Assembly (NCBI RefSeq): GCF_000968195.1 | Contig: NZ_FO704550.1 | Location: 2,666,001-2,730,000, forward strand | From: Xenorhabdus doucetiae | GTDB lineage: Bacteria; Pseudomonadota; Gammaproteobacteria; Enterobacterales; Enterobacteriaceae | Length of the DNA stretch: 64,000 nucleotides | Direction: 5' to 3' | Shown: positions 43,828 through 54,031 of the stretch, one piece after another | Position numbering within the stretch: position 1 is the first letter of the stretch | How the letters are laid out: each line of letters opens with the position of its first letter | Notes under the pieces: generated by a model | Seen by the model: only the letters and a program-made list of their open reading frames with translations | Told to the model about the DNA's origin: nothing | Database searches by the model: none | Translations under genes and position numbers: made by a program

Positions 43828-44478
43828 TTATTTACCAATATTGTTATCGATAGTGACAGAAGATAAATAGTTAAGTAATGCGATATCGTTATCGACGCCC
43901 AGCTTTAACATCGCTGATTTCTTCTGGCTACTAATCGTTTTAATACTACGATTGAGTTTTTTGGCAATATCAGTAACAAGCATGCCTTCAGCAAATAAAC
44001 GCAGGACTTCGCTCTCTTTAGGCGATAAACGCTTATCTCCATAACCATTGGCAGTGACTTTTTCAAGTAACTTAGAAACACTTTCAGGCGTAAATTGTTT
44101 TCCCTTCTGCAACGCAGCAAGCGCTTTAGGTAAATCGGTTGGTGCTCCTTGCTTTAACACGATTCCCTCAATATCAAGCTCCAGTATGGCGCTTAAAATA
44201 GCCGGATTATTGTTCATTGTAAGAACAATGACAGCTAAAGTTGGATAATGACGTTTAATATATTTTATCAGGGTGATGCCATCACCATATTTATCCCCAG
44301 GCATTGACAAATCCGTTATGAGAACATCTGCTTCTATATGTGGCAAACTATTAATGAGCGTAGTTGAATTTTCAAACTCACCGACCACATTAATCCACTC
44401 AATTTGTTCAAGTGATTTACGGATGCCAAACAAAACAATGGGATGGTCATCGGCAATAATGACATTAAGGTTATTCAT
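43828..44478 (-). CDS. rcsB: Response regulator RcsB
   Basis: NarL/LuxR-type response regulator of the Rcs phosphorelay. It has 216 residues, as in E. coli. The receiver domain has NVIIADDHPIVLFGIRKSL at the start and phospho-acceptor Asp56 in VLITDLSMPG. The C-terminal HTH reads LSPKESEVLRLFAEGMLVTD then IAKKLNRSIKTISSQK. A longer frame begins 45 bases upstream inside rcsD; the ATG at 44478 gives the known N-terminus. It lies one base after the rcsD stop. Confidence 0.97.
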   Translation of the reverse strand: MNNLNVIIADDHPIVLFGIRKSLEQIEWINVVGEFENSTTLINSLPHIEADVLITDLSMPGDKYGDGITLIKYIKRHYPTLAVIVLTMNNNPAILSAILELDIEGIVLKQGAPTDLPKALAALQKGKQFTPESVSKLLEKVTANGYGDKRLSPKESEVLRLFAEGMLVTDIAKKLNRSIKTISSQKKSAMLKLGVDNDIALLNYLSSVTIDNNIGK

Positions 44479-44479
44479 A

Positions 44480-47224
44480 TTATTGGTTACCTTGCTGCAA
44501 CAGCTTTGTGACAAAGGAATCAATGAGGCTGATGCTATTTTTAATTTCTACTTCATTATTGTCTGCTATGTGTTTTTCCAACGCCTCACATGATGACCTA
44601 AGAAATTTTAAATCTAACATAGCAAACGCACCCTTAAGGCGGTGTACCGTTTGCGAAAGTGATATCAAATCATGTCGTTCTACATCAGTATACAGTCTAG
44701 TAATATCCATAGGTACTGTCTCTATAAACAATTGTCTGTAATCACTGCCTGCTAACTGAGTTTGATAACTTTTGAGAATATTGCAAATATGGCTATCAAT
44801 ACTCTCAGATAAATCAACATCTTTAACGCGATCACATGCTGCTTTAGAGATTGCAGGATTTTCTCCGGATTCGCCTAAACTAAAATTTTCTTCGATTAGA
44901 AACGATATTGCATTGATAATATCATCAACAAGATTGTAATTGCACTGAACCAATCCCGGTTTCAACTGCTTAAATCCTGCTAAGCTCCCCACTAATAATA
45001 TAGTCGGTTTTACCTCTTTGTACTGTTGTTCCTCTTTGTACAGCCTGTCCGTAAGTATAATATCGTACTCTTCTGTAATGCTCTCTTTCCTTTTATCTAA
45101 GTATGCTGCACCGTAATGATTGAGATAAGTATGAATGATTTTGCTGATCTCAGGGTTATTAATATCAATTAAAGCCGCGATCCCTTCCAAAAGCTGAGCA
45201 GTTTCACTATTTTCATCATCATGCTGCGACAGTGGCAGATTGATAACATAATGTGTTCCCAACCCCAACTTACTCTTAATATCAAGGCTTCCTCCCATTC
45301 TTTTGCACAACTGATTACATAAATAAAAAGTCATGCCAGAATTGGTAGAATGCTTATCTTCTACTGATTTGTGCAGGAAAGGGGAATTTAAACTGGTGAG
45401 CTCTCTCTCACTTAAACCAGCTCCGCTATCCATCAACTCAATCTGAATATGATTATCATGTTTACCTGAACTATTAACAATTAATGATATTTTACCATAG
45501 CTAGTCGTCGTTATTGCATAATTAAATAACAATGTGACAATTTTACTTAATGCTACACCATCTCCAATAAATAAAGATTCACGGGAAATATTAAAATGAT
45601 AATAAACTCTCAGATCTTTAGAATTCAATATCGGAAAATAAGCTTTCAGAATATCTTCCAACCGTGAAGATAGAGAAAACATTTCATTTTCCGGCTGCCA
45701 ATCACCTAATTCTAACTCATTGAGTAATGAAATGTTTTCAATCCATTCGGTGATATATTCCGATTTAGCTAGTAATTTATCCAATAACTTTCGCTCATTT
45801 TCATCTTGTGATAATGGCTTCAATTGGTTGGCAATATCATTAATATTATTAATAGGATATTTTATTTCATTGTTAATATTTGAAAGCATAGAGCGCCTGA
45901 CCTGAATGCTTTTATCATATTCTCGATGAGCAAATTGTAATCGTTTATTTGCCATGACTTCCTGATCTTTGTCTTGCAATAAAAATAGATAAGTTTCTGG
46001 CAATAAGCTATTGTTATACATTTTTACTTCATAAATCGCCTCATCAATGGATGTCTGAATTACACCATGATGTTGCTGCGCCATCGTCATAACTTTATTC
46101 AAATCCAGATGAGGTATCAACTGCTCTGCAATTTTATTACTTATCACTATCTGATTTGAGTCAAAATCATAGACCACGATTCCAATCGGAATATTGGAGA
46201 TAATGTCATTGTTTAGAGCATCCTTAATTTTAAGTTCATGGTCCATAGACGCATTTGGTGCAATATATCGCCTGCGGATATAAAATAATCCGCTCAGAGA
46301 AAACAGAAAGAAGAGCAATATTGAAAGCAAAAGCCAGACATTCCTGAACAACAAATCTACAATCAATGTCTTCAGGGAGATCTGATAAACCAATTTATAC
46401 GGCATGATATCAAGAGGCTGAGAAAATTCTAGCCAAAAGTCGTTCAATGAAACCTCAACTTTATCGGAAATCTCCAGTTCGTGTGAGTTAGTCGCAATCA
46501 AATGGAAGTTTGCGGGTGACATATCAACCGGTAAAAGGTTATTAATAGGCAAATCAAAAGCAATGATGGTGGTTAATTGCCCTGCTGCATTAAATGCGGC
46601 TTTATAGGTATAGAAATAAATATTTTCATCGCGTAAGACATTGATGGGAGAAATGCTCTCTTTTACCTCCAATGCCGAGGATTGATCCAACATTTCAGTA
46701 CGTCTGGTTTCGGGGGTCAGGGTCAGATAGCTCTCTTTAAACCTGATTTCTGGTTTTAGGATCGGATGAGTTGTGATCAATAATAAATTATTATCCTGCC
46801 CATTGAGATAGTACATAGACAAGTATTTATTATGCGATCCCCAGAGAATATTCAGATAGCCAGACAGGCGTTGAGCAAGCTGAATACTCGAATTGTTATA
46901 TTGACCAAAAATAATTGCATCAACGGACTGATAGCGATTTTCCAGCCAATAGACATCGGGACGCAATTTAAACACGGGTATATTCTCCTGAGAGGAGATT
47001 GGCAGAGTATTTGACTGCTCAAAGATATGATTTGCATGGTAACGATAATCTTTAATCTGCAATCTCATCTGATCTGTTACACTACTGATAGCATATTTTT
47101 TCTCCATCAGCCAAATATCAAAATAGTTATACCCGAATAAAAATAGAGACGTAAAAAGCAAAGTAACAAATAACGCGTAAAAACGAGGAATGGCGGATGG
47201 CTTGATAGGTGGTTGTTTATACAT
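44480..47224 (-). CDS. rcsD: Phosphotransferase RcsD
   Basis: Inner-membrane intermediate of the Rcs phosphorelay that passes phosphate from RcsC to RcsB. The 914-residue protein has membrane segments near 15-33 and about 298-320, a periplasmic region between, a degenerate histidine-kinase-like domain (no phospho-acceptor histidine in RSMLSNINNEIKYPINNIND) and a C-terminal HPt domain with the phospho-histidine in LSQTVHRLKGAFAMLDL (His861). It is divergent from the serine/threonine tRNAs. The E. coli partners ompC and micF are not upstream. Confidence 0.95.
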   Translation of the reverse strand: MYKQPPIKPSAIPRFYALFVTLLFTSLFLFGYNYFDIWLMEKKYAISSVTDQMRLQIKDYRYHANHIFEQSNTLPISSQENIPVFKLRPDVYWLENRYQSVDAIIFGQYNNSSIQLAQRLSGYLNILWGSHNKYLSMYYLNGQDNNLLLITTHPILKPEIRFKESYLTLTPETRRTEMLDQSSALEVKESISPINVLRDENIYFYTYKAAFNAAGQLTTIIAFDLPINNLLPVDMSPANFHLIATNSHELEISDKVEVSLNDFWLEFSQPLDIMPYKLVYQISLKTLIVDLLFRNVWLLLSILLFFLFSLSGLFYIRRRYIAPNASMDHELKIKDALNNDIISNIPIGIVVYDFDSNQIVISNKIAEQLIPHLDLNKVMTMAQQHHGVIQTSIDEAIYEVKMYNNSLLPETYLFLLQDKDQEVMANKRLQFAHREYDKSIQVRRSMLSNINNEIKYPINNINDIANQLKPLSQDENERKLLDKLLAKSEYITEWIENISLLNELELGDWQPENEMFSLSSRLEDILKAYFPILNSKDLRVYYHFNISRESLFIGDGVALSKIVTLLFNYAITTTSYGKISLIVNSSGKHDNHIQIELMDSGAGLSERELTSLNSPFLHKSVEDKHSTNSGMTFYLCNQLCKRMGGSLDIKSKLGLGTHYVINLPLSQHDDENSETAQLLEGIAALIDINNPEISKIIHTYLNHYGAAYLDKRKESITEEYDIILTDRLYKEEQQYKEVKPTILLVGSLAGFKQLKPGLVQCNYNLVDDIINAISFLIEENFSLGESGENPAISKAACDRVKDVDLSESIDSHICNILKSYQTQLAGSDYRQLFIETVPMDITRLYTDVERHDLISLSQTVHRLKGAFAMLDLKFLRSSCEALEKHIADNNEVEIKNSISLIDSFVTKLLQQGNQ

Positions 47225-47435
47225 TCTTTGGATGATTGCCTTTAGTATGAATATATTTTGGTCAATGCAACATCAAGGCGTCAATAAATAAGCCTGTGTA
47301 CTGCACTTAATATTAGCAGGTTAGCGAATAAAAAGGCCATTACAGATCGAAGATTGAGCAAACAGTAAAAAAACACGATTTTTTTTCTTTAAGGGCTAGA
47401 CACATCAAAACGATATAGGCATAATCTCGCGCCAT

Positions 47436-47523
<88 letters not shown>

Positions 47524-47529
47524 AATTTC

Positions 47530-47605
<76 letters not shown>

Positions 47606-47611
47606 TATAAG

Positions 47612-47657
47612 AACCCGTTATTTCCCGTAACCATTCGGTGAGATAGCGGGTTTTTAC
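47612..47657 (+). terminator. Terminator of the tRNA-Ser/tRNA-Thr unit
   Basis: AACCCGTTAT pairs with ATAGCGGGTT across a 21-base interior and a T-run follows. It begins seven bases after the tRNA-Thr CCA. Confidence 0.8.
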
Positions 47658-47868
47658 TTTATGTATCTGACAAAATCTCCCACGCATATTCCCCCTCCCC
47701 AAGCTACAACGTTATTTGACACACTAATAAATTATGTTACTCAACAAAACAGTTTCTGATTATTTTTTAACTTAATATGCTTCTATTTTCTGCTTGTTTC
47801 TGCTCGTTCGGGCATCTCCCCATTACTAATGGAAACTTATTGGGTTCAGTTGGGTCACCTTAGCAGAG

Positions 47869-47909
47869 TGTAATTATTTATTTACATCATATGTACCATA
47901 GATTTGACA
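47869..47909 (+). promoter_or_regulatory. Double TyrR box of tyrP
   Basis: A strong box TGTAATTATTTATTTACA (47869-47886) matches TGTAAAN6TTTACA at all but one arm position. A weaker box TGTACCATAGATTTGACA (47892-47909) follows at a 23-base centre spacing, the arrangement used by TyrR. The right arm TTGACA of the weak box is also a likely -35 hexamer. Confidence 0.7.
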
Positions 47910-47978
47910 GACATAAATCGATCATTTAACCTGCTTGTCTTATAACACTTTCTCAACATATTCAGACATGAGGATCGC

Positions 47979-49184
47979 GTGAAAAATCGCACTATTGGCA
48001 GTATTTTTATCGTTGCCGGAACAACGATTGGGGCAGGGATGTTAGCCATGCCATTAGCAACGGCAGGTGTGGGATTTGGGACGACATTTGTTATGCTGGT
48101 CACCCTGTGGGCTTTGATGAGCTATACCGCACTCCTGCTGGTGGAAGTGTATCAACATAATAAGTTTGATTCTGGATTAGGCACCATTGCGAAACGTTAC
48201 CTTGGATTTGGCGGGCAGGTGTTGACGGGCTTCAGTATGCTTTTCCTCATGTATGCCCTGACAACGGCTTATATTAGTGGTGCTGGGGAGTTGCTGGCAA
48301 CCTCCCTCTCTTCTTGGTTGGATCAACCCATTTCTGTCTCTGTCGGGATCAGCGTTTTTACCCTTATTGCCGGCGGGGTAGTCTGTATTGGCACCCAATC
48401 CGTTGATTTAATTAATCGCTTGCTGTTTACCGCTAAAATCGTTTTTCTGGTGATTGTACTCGGCGTCATGGTGATGCATGTTGATAAAATCAACTTGATC
48501 TCCCTGCCGATTGAGCAAGGGTTAGTGCTCTCAGCCATCCCGGTGATTTTTACGTCATTCGGCTTTCACGGAAGTGTCCCCAGTATTGTTGCTTATATGG
48601 GAGGAGATACCAACAAGCTACGGAAAATCTTTGTTATCGGTAGTGCTATTCCACTGTTTGCTTACATTCTGTGGCAATTGGTGACGCTTGGGGCGATTTC
48701 TTCAAATACATTTGTCGGTATTCTTGCCCAACAATCTGGCCTGAATGGGTTATTGCAGGCGGTCAGGGAAGTCGTTGCTTCACCTAAAGTCGAGTTTGCC
48801 GTTCATCTGTTTGCCGATCTTGCGCTAGCCACCTCATTCCTCGGTGTGGCTTTAGGGTTATTTGATTACCTTGCTGACCTTTTTAAACGCCGCAATAATG
48901 CCAAAGGGCGTCTGCAAACAGGGTTAATGACGTTTGTTCCCCCCTTATTGTGTGCACTGTATTACCCTAATTTTGTTATGGCATTAACCTTTGCAGCAGT
49001 TGCGCTCTCCATTCTTGCGCTGTTATTGCCTTGCCTGCTGGTTTGGCGTAGCCGTGAGGAAAATAAGGGAGGTTATCGTGTCAAAGGGGGTAAGCCCGCA
49101 TTAGTCTTCGTTTTCCTGTGCGGGCTTGCCGTTATTGCCATTCAATTTGGCATTGTGGCAGGCATACTGCCAAGCGTGGGATAA
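47979..49184 (+). CDS. tyrP: Tyrosine-specific transporter
   Basis: HAAAP-family tyrosine/proton symporter of the inner membrane. The 401-residue protein has about eleven membrane helices, start MKNRTIGSIFIVAGTTIGAG, TSFGFHGSVPSIVAYMGGD near residue 189 and SFLGVALGLFDYLADLFKRR near 287. Translation begins at GTG with GAGG eight bases upstream. The double TyrR box supports tyrosine-responsive control. It is a paralogue of the Mtr-type permease at 9803-11047. Confidence 0.93.
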   Translation: MKNRTIGSIFIVAGTTIGAGMLAMPLATAGVGFGTTFVMLVTLWALMSYTALLLVEVYQHNKFDSGLGTIAKRYLGFGGQVLTGFSMLFLMYALTTAYISGAGELLATSLSSWLDQPISVSVGISVFTLIAGGVVCIGTQSVDLINRLLFTAKIVFLVIVLGVMVMHVDKINLISLPIEQGLVLSAIPVIFTSFGFHGSVPSIVAYMGGDTNKLRKIFVIGSAIPLFAYILWQLVTLGAISSNTFVGILAQQSGLNGLLQAVREVVASPKVEFAVHLFADLALATSFLGVALGLFDYLADLFKRRNNAKGRLQTGLMTFVPPLLCALYYPNFVMALTFAAVALSILALLLPCLLVWRSREENKGGYRVKGGKPALVFVFLCGLAVIAIQFGIVAGILPSVG

Positions 49185-49198
49185 TTTTTACCCTATCG

Positions 49199-49232
49199 AA
49201 GGTTATTCGCATCCATCATGCGGATAACCTTG
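49199..49232 (+). terminator. Bidirectional terminator between tyrP and yfaZ
   Basis: AAGGTTATTCGCAT (49199-49212) pairs with ATGCGGATAACCTT (49218-49231) around CCATC. The genes converge here. Confidence 0.75.
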
Positions 49233-49251
49233 AGACATCATTGTCGTTTAA

Positions 49252-49797
49252 TTAAAAGCTCACACCTGCGCCGATGTAAAAACCATCGGAAACCTTATTA
49301 CTGCGGTGACCATGACTGCCTCGTATGTCAATCACACGGTAACCCACATCGACACTCAGGGGTTTGAAAAGCGTATAACGCGCTCCTCCTGTCGCCTCCG
49401 TATAAGAATCCATTCCTGACGTTAAGCCTGATGGTGAACCGTAGGCTTCACCGTACAGAGATAAAGAAGAGGTCACGGCCCAGCTCAGGCCAGCACCAAC
49501 CGCCAACGCTGCGCCATCTTTCCCCTCTTTGGGAGATAAATAAAGCCCTTTTGTGCCAACGTTTACTGTCAATGGCCCCAATGGCAGGCCAAAGCCTAAA
49601 CCTAAACTACTAAGCTGGCCATTGTGATCACTCCGGGTCCAATTCCCCGTCAGCGACAGGCCGGCATCTTTATCACCAATCCCCACGGAGGTACTTGTGT
49701 TGTGCTTGCCTACTTGTGCATCTATGGAGAGCGCATTTGCTGAACCCGTTATAAAGAGTAATCCTGCGGCACCAATAGCAATAAAGCCTTTCATCAT
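49252..49797 (-). CDS. yfaZ: YfaZ family outer membrane protein
   Basis: Predicted small outer-membrane beta-barrel of 181 residues, matching E. coli YfaZ. It has a signal peptide with cleavage after ANA (residue 22), then alternating beta-strands rich in glycine and aromatic residues, and a C-terminal strand FYIGAGVSF with the terminal phenylalanine typical of BAM substrates. Function is unknown. In E. coli it also lies in the same chromosomal region as men and nrd genes. Confidence 0.85.
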   Translation of the reverse strand: MMKGFIAIGAAGLLFITGSANALSIDAQVGKHNTSTSVGIGDKDAGLSLTGNWTRSDHNGQLSSLGLGFGLPLGPLTVNVGTKGLYLSPKEGKDGAALAVGAGLSWAVTSSLSLYGEAYGSPSGLTSGMDSYTEATGGARYTLFKPLSVDVGYRVIDIRGSHGHRSNKVSDGFYIGAGVSF

Positions 49798-49934
49798 CTT
49801 GTCCTGTTAATTAGTCAATGCCCATATAGACCGACACATTGTACTTTAATCAACGTGACGACATAGATGCCGAAGGAAAGGAAACGTTTAGATTTATAAA
49901 GATATGTAAATATCGTGACTATTCATTATGATGA

Positions 49935-51383
49935 CTATTTATCTGAATCACTTATTTCCACCACCCACTGCTTAACCTGCCGGCGCGAAACCTTTATTCC
50001 CCCATTTTTCAGTTGTGCAGGTAACAAATAGCAGGCGACAGGCCGCTGGAAAACAGCGACTTTATCTGCAAGCCAGGCAAGCAGTGTTTCTGTCAGCGCA
50101 GGATATTGCGTTTCAATCACGGCGATGGGTCGATAACCGAATTCAATATCAGGAATGGGCACCACAAAACTCTGTTCAATTTGCGGATGTTGGTTAATGA
50201 TCCGCTCAATATCTTCTGGCTGGATACCCTCCCCGCCACTGAAAAATTGGTTGTCGAGGCGCCCTAAGATCCGCCATTCGCCCTGTTCGAACACGCCTCG
50301 ATCCCGCGTTGAAAACCAGCCCTCATGATCTACCAATGGCTTCAATTCCCCGTTAAACCAATAACCACTCGCAATACTGTCAGCGCGGATCTGAATTTCC
50401 TCATCCACTAAGCGCAAGGATTTGCCGGGCAGCGGATGACCCACACCCGGCAAGCCATCCGCCCGTTTTACGCAAACCGTTGATGCCGTTTCTGTCAACC
50501 CATAGCCACACCAACAACGAATCCCCAATGCCTCAGCGCGTTGGGTCAATGATGCCGGGATCATGGCACCGCCCAACAGCACTTCTTTTAACGTCAATGG
50601 ATATTGACGGGGTTGTTCCAACAAACGCCAGAGTTGAGTTGGGACAAGTGAGGCGTGAGTACAACCGGATAGCGCGCGATCCAGTGGATGTAAGTCCCGC
50701 AGCACCAAGGTTGCTCCTGTTTGCAGCCAGCGCCAAAGTATCCCTTGACCTGAAACATGAAACAAAGGCAGGGACAGCAGCCAGCTATCATCAGGCCGGA
50801 AATCCAGACGGGAAAGAACGCCTTGTGCACTGGCAAGATGGGCGCCAATGGAATGTACTGCCGCTTTGGGCAGCCCGGAAGAACCGGAAGTCAGGATTAG
50901 GCTGGCAGGACGTCCGCTTTCCCATAATGCCAATGAATGGTTTTTTACCACCAGCGGATGTTTTTCTGGAAACTTTTGTTGCCAGTCAAGTGCCTTAACT
51001 TGAATAACAGACGACGGTGAATCGGTAAAATCCACCCCGTAGTCCATATTAAGCTGCGGCAATAGCTCCAGCAGGAGTCGGTCAGGTAATTGCGGATTAA
51101 GGAGCAACGCCCTTGCGCCACATCGCAGCACAGCGAGATAACACAGCAGAAGTTCCGCACTGTTCTTACCTCTGAGGATCACGCCGCTACTTTCCACTAC
51201 GCCTTGTTGCTGGAAATGAGTCGCAAGGATATTGATTCTTTGCGTTAACTGACTCCAATTTAGTGGCTCATCATCTAACTGAATGGCTGGTTTCTGCGGC
51301 AAAACCGCAGCCCAATGCTGCCACGGCCATTGAGTCCATGCTGTTTCTGTCCGTTCTGTTGTGAGGGATTCCATTACCGACAT
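49935..51383 (-). CDS. menE: o-Succinylbenzoate-CoA ligase
   Basis: Acyl-CoA synthetase that activates o-succinylbenzoate in menaquinone synthesis. The 482-residue protein has the AMP-binding motif LILTSGSSGLPKAAVHS near residue 163, GYGLTETAST near 292, and the C-terminal hinge and domain GRLDNQFFSGGEGIQPEDIE near 373. Its start overlaps the menC stop by ten bases. It is the last gene of the men operon. Confidence 0.95.
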   Translation of the reverse strand: MSVMESLTTERTETAWTQWPWQHWAAVLPQKPAIQLDDEPLNWSQLTQRINILATHFQQQGVVESSGVILRGKNSAELLLCYLAVLRCGARALLLNPQLPDRLLLELLPQLNMDYGVDFTDSPSSVIQVKALDWQQKFPEKHPLVVKNHSLALWESGRPASLILTSGSSGLPKAAVHSIGAHLASAQGVLSRLDFRPDDSWLLSLPLFHVSGQGILWRWLQTGATLVLRDLHPLDRALSGCTHASLVPTQLWRLLEQPRQYPLTLKEVLLGGAMIPASLTQRAEALGIRCWCGYGLTETASTVCVKRADGLPGVGHPLPGKSLRLVDEEIQIRADSIASGYWFNGELKPLVDHEGWFSTRDRGVFEQGEWRILGRLDNQFFSGGEGIQPEDIERIINQHPQIEQSFVVPIPDIEFGYRPIAVIETQYPALTETLLAWLADKVAVFQRPVACYLLPAQLKNGGIKVSRRQVKQWVVEISDSDK

Positions 51384-52384
51384 TCATGACTCCATGCCAC
51401 TGACAACTTATCCAGCGTGACACACGGCATGTCACTATTTGTTAGCCAACAACCCGGCCAACAGCGGATGAGTTGTGACTGGATAAGATCCAACGTATCC
51501 AAGCCCGGGAGTGAGTGCGGTGTGAGCCATTGCGCTAGCCGGGCCAATTGTGTCAAACCAAAGCTGCTTTCAATGCTGGAGCTAATCACCGCCTCCAGCC
51601 CCAATTGATGAGCCTTGGTAATTAACCGACGACAGCGGTCAATACTGCCGATCAATGTCGGTTTAATGATGATGGCAGACACACCCTCTTGGGCTTGTGG
51701 CGTAAAACCGGCTTCACGTACACTTTCATCCCACGCAATAGCGATCCCCGTCTCACGGGCGAATGCCAGAGATTCTGCTTGGGTTTTGCAAGGCTCTTCA
51801 ATAAAAGCGATTCGGTGCCGATAAGCCGGATTAACATATTTAGCGAAACCTGCGGCTTTGGTGCGCGTCCAACTGCGGTTAGCATCCAAGCGCAGTTGGA
51901 GATCAGACACCGCTTCAAGCATCACATTCACCACCATACCATCGCGGACAGCTTCATACAGCCCGACTTTGACTTTAGCTATCTTCTGGCCTGCCATATT
52001 GCCCAAACGCAGGATCACCTCATCGGGATCGCCCGTGCATAATGGCGCCTTGCGATAATCGGCTTTCTCAGGCAATTCTCCATGTAATTCAGCCAGTGCA
52101 CAACTTAGGCCAAATGCCACAGAAGGCAGACCGCTCTCTTCCGGCTGCGCGCCCAAACACCATTGTTGCAGCCATGCCACCGCCGAGACCTGAGCTTGTT
52201 CAAGCGTTTCATGGCTAAATTCGGGCAACGGGGAAATTTCCCCCCACCCCTCCCGCACATTTCCCTGCAAATTTTCCTGTAAATGCACTAAAAACCCGTC
52301 ACGGGTTTTCAGGCGTTGATAGCGCAAGATAATACCTGCCTCCATGGGCAGGCTGAATCGGTATAAAGTCGCTTTACGCATCAT
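51374..52384 (-). CDS. menC: o-Succinylbenzoate synthase
   Basis: Enolase-superfamily dehydratase that makes o-succinylbenzoate from SHCHC. The 336-residue protein has the catalytic lysine region KIAKVKVGLYE near residue 134, metal ligands in LRLDANRSWT near 161, FIEEPCK near 190 and AWDESVRE near 213, and the second lysine in AIIIKPTLIGS near 235. It lies six bases after menB. Confidence 0.95.
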   Translation of the reverse strand: MMRKATLYRFSLPMEAGIILRYQRLKTRDGFLVHLQENLQGNVREGWGEISPLPEFSHETLEQAQVSAVAWLQQWCLGAQPEESGLPSVAFGLSCALAELHGELPEKADYRKAPLCTGDPDEVILRLGNMAGQKIAKVKVGLYEAVRDGMVVNVMLEAVSDLQLRLDANRSWTRTKAAGFAKYVNPAYRHRIAFIEEPCKTQAESLAFARETGIAIAWDESVREAGFTPQAQEGVSAIIIKPTLIGSIDRCRRLITKAHQLGLEAVISSSIESSFGLTQLARLAQWLTPHSLPGLDTLDLIQSQLIRCWPGCWLTNSDMPCVTLDKLSVAWSHECR

Positions 52385-52390
52385 GATGGG

Positions 52391-53248
52391 TTACGGGTTA
52401 CGTTTGAATTGACTGAAATCAGGCTGGCGCTTTTCGTTGAACGCATTGCGGCCTTCCTGCCCTTCTTCGGTCATATAGAACAGCATGGTGGCATTCCCCG
52501 CCAATTCCTGCAATCCCGCCTGACCGTCACAATCTGCGTTCAGTGCCGCTTTCAGGCAACGCAAGGCCATTGGGCTGTTTTCCAGCATTTCACGACACCA
52601 GCGTACCGTTTCTTTTTCCAATTCGGCATAAGGCACAACTGTGTTCACCAAGCCCATATCCAAGGCTTCTTCAGCAGAGTATTGGCGGCACAGGAACCAA
52701 ATTTCACGCGCTTTTTTCTGCCCGACGATCCGCGCCATATACGATGCTCCCCAGCCGCCATCAAAAGAGCCGACTCTGGGGCCGGTTTGGCCGAAAATAG
52801 CGTTATCCGCCGCGATGGTTAAATCGCACATCAAATGCAGGACATGCCCGCCACCGATGGCATACCCCGCCACCATAGCAACGACCGGTTTTGGACACGT
52901 GCGGATCTGCCGCTGAAAATCCAGTACATTCAGGTGATGGACGCCGCTGTCATCCTGATAACCCCCATAATCGCCCCGGATTTTTTGGTCACCGCCGGCA
53001 CAAAATGCTTTTTCACCCATGCCGGTCAGAATAATCGCACCAACAGTTTCGTCATAACGGGCATCAGCCAGCGCCTGAATCAGCTCTTTCACCGTCAGGG
53101 GGCGGAACGCATTACGGACCTGCGGGCGATTAATCGTAATTCTGGCAATACCGTCGGCGGATTTATGGTAGAGAATATCTTTAAACGCTTGGGAATAATC
53201 TTGCCATTCAATCGGGGCATACAACTTTTCTTCGCTTGGGTAACGCAT
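52391..53248 (-). CDS. menB: 1,4-Dihydroxy-2-naphthoyl-CoA synthase
   Basis: Crotonase-fold enzyme that closes the naphthoquinone ring from o-succinylbenzoyl-CoA. It has 285 residues, as in E. coli. Typical stretches are GAIILTGMGEKAFCAGGDQK near residue 70, VAGYAIGGGHVLHLMCDLTI near 127 and TGPRVGSFDGGWGASYMARI near 155, including the bicarbonate-pocket glycine of this class. It is followed closely by menC. Confidence 0.97.
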   Translation of the reverse strand: MRYPSEEKLYAPIEWQDYSQAFKDILYHKSADGIARITINRPQVRNAFRPLTVKELIQALADARYDETVGAIILTGMGEKAFCAGGDQKIRGDYGGYQDDSGVHHLNVLDFQRQIRTCPKPVVAMVAGYAIGGGHVLHLMCDLTIAADNAIFGQTGPRVGSFDGGWGASYMARIVGQKKAREIWFLCRQYSAEEALDMGLVNTVVPYAELEKETVRWCREMLENSPMALRCLKAALNADCDGQAGLQELAGNATMLFYMTEEGQEGRNAFNEKRQPDFSQFKRNP

Positions 53249-53260
53249 TAGTCGGTTTCC

Positions 53261-54031
53261 TTAACCAAAAAGTGATAAAAAATGGTTCACTGCACGCGAA
53301 AAAGCGACAGAATTACCATAGTGAGCATTATGTCCAACTTGAGGAATGGTGTTTAATGGCAGTGTATATTGCTGCGCTATCTGCTGGAATTTGCGATCAT
53401 TTTCTCCACATAGATAGGAGAAGGGAATGGATAGTTGCTGTAAAGCAGGAACCAGCCAAGGTTGGTGGCCTAAAGAGGTGTTTTCCAGCATATCCGCAAT
53501 ATGATTGCCGCTGTTTTGGCTGCGCAGGCGAATAAGTTGCTCACGCTGCGCTGCCGTCAAATCCGCAAATATCGGTTGTTGATACCAATCGGCCAAGACT
53601 GATCTCATCGGTTCGCGACGAAAACGCTGCGCCCAATGCTGATCATGCTGTAATCGTCGGTGACGCTCATGGCGGGAAAACAACCCCGGATTGCCCCCTT
53701 CCACCAGCAACCCCTGCAAGCCATGCGGTTTGCCACAGGTCGCGTGGTACATGGCAATCCGGCCGCCCAATGAGTAGCCAATCAACCAATAATCCTTGAT
53801 GTGGTAGTCGGACAGCGTTGCATTCAACAACGCACTCATCTCCGCAAAGCCGCCGGTTAAGTTCACATCGACGGAATGACCGTGCCCCGGTAAATCAACC
53901 ACCAATGAAGGATATTGATGACACGCCGCCACCGCAGGCAACCAGTCAGCCCCACTTCCCAATAACCCATGTAACCAAACCAGCCATCTCCCTTGATGAT
54001 GGGAGTGAAACGCTTGACAGTGTAGTTTCAC
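53261..54031 (-). CDS. menH: SHCHC synthase
   Basis: Alpha/beta-hydrolase that eliminates pyruvate from SEPHCHC. The 256-residue protein has the oxyanion-hole motif WLHGLLGSGADWLPAV near residue 19, nucleophile serine in WLIGYSLGGRIAMYHA (Ser86 region) and C-terminal histidine in PQVGHNAHYGNS near 236. It overlaps menD by four bases and lies 12 bases before menB. Confidence 0.93.
   Translation of the reverse strand: MKLHCQAFHSHHQGRWLVWLHGLLGSGADWLPAVAACHQYPSLVVDLPGHGHSVDVNLTGGFAEMSALLNATLSDYHIKDYWLIGYSLGGRIAMYHATCGKPHGLQGLLVEGGNPGLFSRHERHRRLQHDQHWAQRFRREPMRSVLADWYQQPIFADLTAAQREQLIRLRSQNSGNHIADMLENTSLGHQPWLVPALQQLSIPFSYLCGENDRKFQQIAQQYTLPLNTIPQVGHNAHYGNSVAFSRAVNHFLSLFG

Larger units (their letters stand above)
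47606..47978. other. tRNA-tyrP intergenic region
   Basis: This 373-base stretch contains the tRNA terminator near its start and the TyrR-type control region of tyrP near its end. The middle shows nothing that I recognise. Confidence 0.6.

Noticed and set aside
44480..47224. RcsD histidine-kinase region as an active kinase
   Set aside because: The phospho-acceptor histidine is missing, as expected for RcsD; only the C-terminal HPt histidine is functional.
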